Below are positions 62,847 to 64,000 of a stretch of DNA of 64,000 nt, piece after piece. The first letter of the stretch is position 1. Each line of letters starts with the position of its first letter. The position numbers and the translations under genes are program-made. Source of the stretch: Bacillus sp. FJAT-29814 (GTDB taxonomy: Bacteria; Bacillota; Bacilli; Bacillales; Cytobacillaceae); NCBI RefSeq assembly GCF_001510715.1, contig NZ_LMTJ01000003.1, positions 453,201-517,200 of the forward strand. The letters are read 5' to 3'. Under the pieces are notes generated by a model. It saw only the letters and a program-made list of their open reading frames with translations, had not been told where the DNA came from and ran no database searches.

Positions 62847-62873
62847 TGGCAAAACTTCTTTCTCACGGTGTTT

Positions 62874-63327
62874 GAAGTAAATATCAGGATCTCGATTTTT
62901 ATAAATCAGCCGATCACAAGCCGGCGATTCTATTCCGTCCATTTGAAGATGCGGCAGAGGTTCCGGACCAGGAATATCCATTCTGGTTATGTACCGGACG
63001 TGTCCTAGAACACTGGCACAGCGGTTCAATGACTAGAAGGGTGCCAGAGCTTCACAAGGCATTCCCGGAAGCACTTTGCGAAATTCACCCTGATGACGCA
63101 GCAGCACTTGGCATTAAAACAGGCGATATGATTAGGGTTGTTTCCCGCAGGGGAGAGGTGAATGTGAAGGCGACCACAAAAGGCCGCGGCAATCCGCCAA
63201 AGGGACTAGTGTATGTTCCGTTCTTTGCTGAAGAAACATTGATAACCTTGTGACCTTGGATTGTTATCGCCCGATTTCCAAGCAGCCTGACTATAAAAAA
63301 TGTGCAGTTAAAATTGTAAAGGCATAA
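62874..63327 (+). pseudogene. napA: napA fragment: C-terminal molybdopterin-binding domain of periplasmic nitrate reductase, frameshifted
   Basis: From about 62874 the frame reads [48 protein letters not shown] and [18 protein letters not shown], the C-terminal molydopterin-dinucleotide-binding domain of NapA. The first roughly 85% of the gene is missing; the fragment starts where the island's right end stops. A one-base deletion near 63243 ends the frame early (EETLITL), while the next frame supplies the true ending ([17 protein letters not shown] to TAA at 63325-63327). The gene cannot make active nitrate reductase. Confidence 0.88.
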
Positions 63328-63343
63328 CGGGGGTGAAATAATC

Positions 63344-63754
63344 ATGAAGGAAAAAGGAATTGTTTATCTCGTCGCGTTTATCGTCGTTATAACTTTAGCC
63401 ATCGGGGCAACAAAACTGCAGAACTCACTGGGGTCTTCAGCATCTGAAACGGAAACTGCGTCTGCGACAGTGAATGTGGTTCAGCTGGCGGAAAAGGGCA
63501 GACCTGATGCAGCCACCATGACCCTGTTAAATGCACCGCCGTTACAGCCGGCTACTCACATTGACCGCTGGAATCCAGAGCAGCATGAGAAGAGCTGTCT
63601 TGCCTGTCACAGCAAACCCGAAACAGGAGCACCAACACCGACTGCAGACCATTTCTATGAAAATGATACAAAAGGCAAGGTTTTTAGAGATAACTGTGTC
63701 CAATGCCATGCGCAGCAAAATGACACAAAATCAAAAACGGCTTTTGGTAATTAA
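63344..63754 (+). CDS. napB: NapB, di-haem cytochrome c subunit of periplasmic nitrate reductase
   Basis: A 136-residue exported cytochrome that passes electrons to NapA. An N-terminal helix (residues about 6-22) anchors or exports it, and two haem sites are visible: CLACH (85-89) and CVQCH (118-122). The His ligands in HIDRWNPEQH and DHFYEND are also present. The ATG follows GGGGTGAAATAATC. It looks intact although napA upstream is broken, so it is probably without a partner unless a second napA exists. Confidence 0.93.
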   Translation: MKEKGIVYLVAFIVVITLAIGATKLQNSLGSSASETETASATVNVVQLAEKGRPDAATMTLLNAPPLQPATHIDRWNPEQHEKSCLACHSKPETGAPTPTADHFYENDTKGKVFRDNCVQCHAQQNDTKSKTAFGN

Positions 63755-63765
63755 TACTTAAGTTT

Positions 63766-63793
63766 GGGTCTGTTGCTAAGCGGCAGCAGACCC
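63766..63793 (+). terminator. hairpin between napB and napD
   Basis: GGGTCTGTTGC (63766-63776) and GCAGCAGACCC (63783-63793) pair with one G-T and are followed by only TTTAAT. It may attenuate rather than terminate. Confidence 0.45.
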
Positions 63794-63817
63794 TTTAATC
63801 CGCAGGGGGTATGCAGA

Positions 63818-64000
63818 ATGGTTATTTCAGGAATTTATGTGGAGACAATCCCGGGCCAAGACGGCTTTGCTGCTGAGAAATTGATGGAACTGCCGGGTGT
63901 TGAAGTGCACCATATCCATGAAGATAAAAAAGTAATTCTGACGCTTGAAACCGATACAGTGGACCAAAGCTACCTAACGGCTGAAAAATTTAAACTGATT
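63818..64000 (+). CDS. napD: NapD, NapA maturation chaperone (partial, 3' end outside window)
   Basis: The first 61 residues are visible: MVISGIYVETIPGQDGFAAE, then KLMELPGVEVHHIHEDKKVI. This is the NapD ferredoxin-like fold, which binds the Tat signal of NapA and holds it until the molybdenum cofactor is inserted. The ATG follows AGGGGGT by nine bases. The gene continues past base 64000. Order napA-napB-napD fits Bacillaceae nap clusters. Confidence 0.85.
   Translation, partial: MVISGIYVETIPGQDGFAAEKLMELPGVEVHHIHEDKKVILTLETDTVDQSYLTAEKFKLI

Larger units (their letters stand above)
42680..62870. mobile_element. Tn7-like defence island bounded by inverted repeats, transposase genes missing
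   Basis: A roughly 20-kb segment whose ends carry the same 43/44-bp sequence in opposite orientation (42750-42793 and 62803-62846), each surrounded by further copies of short TGAGAA or TGCGAAAA-type motifs. Multi-site ends of this kind bind TnsB-type transposases. A decayed tniQ locus (49070-51632) supports Tn7-like origin. No tnsA, tnsB or tnsC gene is recognisable, so mobility would need help. The cargo is dominated by anti-phage gene types. Exact terminal bases and target duplication were not found. Confidence 0.7.

Noticed and set aside
62817..63008. 63-codon frame crossing the island's right boundary
   Set aside because: It runs through the repeat and then out of frame across napA; the NapA reading frame explains this DNA.

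Overview
The window reads as chromosomal DNA of a spore-forming member of the Bacillaceae (Bacillus, Neobacillus or Mesobacillus-like). It is AT-rich, genes carry strong GGAGG-type ribosome-binding sites with frequent TTG and GTG starts, terminators are simple hairpin plus T-run, and the gene set is typical of the family: a CotA-like spore laccase, YhgE/Pip, a manganese-dependent pyrophosphatase, a T-box-controlled methionyl-tRNA synthetase, HxlR and MerR regulators and periplasmic nitrate reductase (nap) genes. This assignment rests on gene content only. No rRNA, tRNA or CRISPR array was seen.

Bases 1-8.6 kb hold ordinary accessory genes: acetyltransferase, CotA laccase, DUF1697 and hotdog proteins, a membrane-anchored serine hydrolase and unassigned membrane proteins. 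Bases 8.9-16.4 kb form a first defence-type cluster: a GmrSD-type (DUF262/DUF1524) restriction protein with a DUF4357 tail, a MazG/HisE-like pyrophosphohydrolase overlapping a phospholipase-D/superfamily-2 helicase, and a NERD-nuclease/UvrD-like helicase. Bases 17.3-22.4 kb hold a sugar ABC importer without its ATPase, in one minus-strand run with a PLP-dependent Cys/Met-family enzyme and a FadR-type repressor; a good sigma-A promoter and a 15-bp palindrome lie in front.

Bases 23.0-29.0 kb hold a DUF523 protein, an MFS transporter whose leader looks like a peptide-controlled attenuator, an accessory four-CXXC MetRS behind a Met-specific T-box, a MerR/DMT-exporter pair with a textbook MerR promoter, and a cupin. 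A TnpB element (29.2-30.9 kb) follows, sitting beside a truncated hxlR gene. Bases 31.0-36.5 kb form a lipid or aldehyde metabolism run: acyl-CoA ligase, R2-like ligand-binding oxidase (R2lox), aldehyde dehydrogenase and iron-type alcohol dehydrogenase. An exact 21-bp-period repeat array lies between the first two. Eis-like and GNAT acetyltransferases, ppaC, a coiled-coil protein and YhgE follow.

The most unusual part is 42.7-62.87 kb, a roughly 20-kb island bounded by inverted copies of a 43/44-bp sequence with extra repeated TGAGAA/TGCGAAAA-type motifs, like the multi-site ends of Tn7-like transposons. It holds a decayed tniQ locus and a dense cargo: an HEPN protein with two conserved partners, a GNAT gene, an AbiJ-N-terminal-domain nuclease, an HNH remnant, a Gabija-like gajA-gajB pair, a three-gene operon of membrane-anchored Mrr nuclease plus XPB-like helicase plus XPB-associated protein, a RES-domain protein with Cys clusters, and a phospholipase-D-like coiled-coil protein. 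No tnsA, tnsB or tnsC was found, so it is probably immobile or mobilised in trans. Its right end abuts a 5'-truncated, frameshifted napA followed by intact napB and the start of napD. The Mrr-XPB operon is the best candidate here for a little-described defence system.
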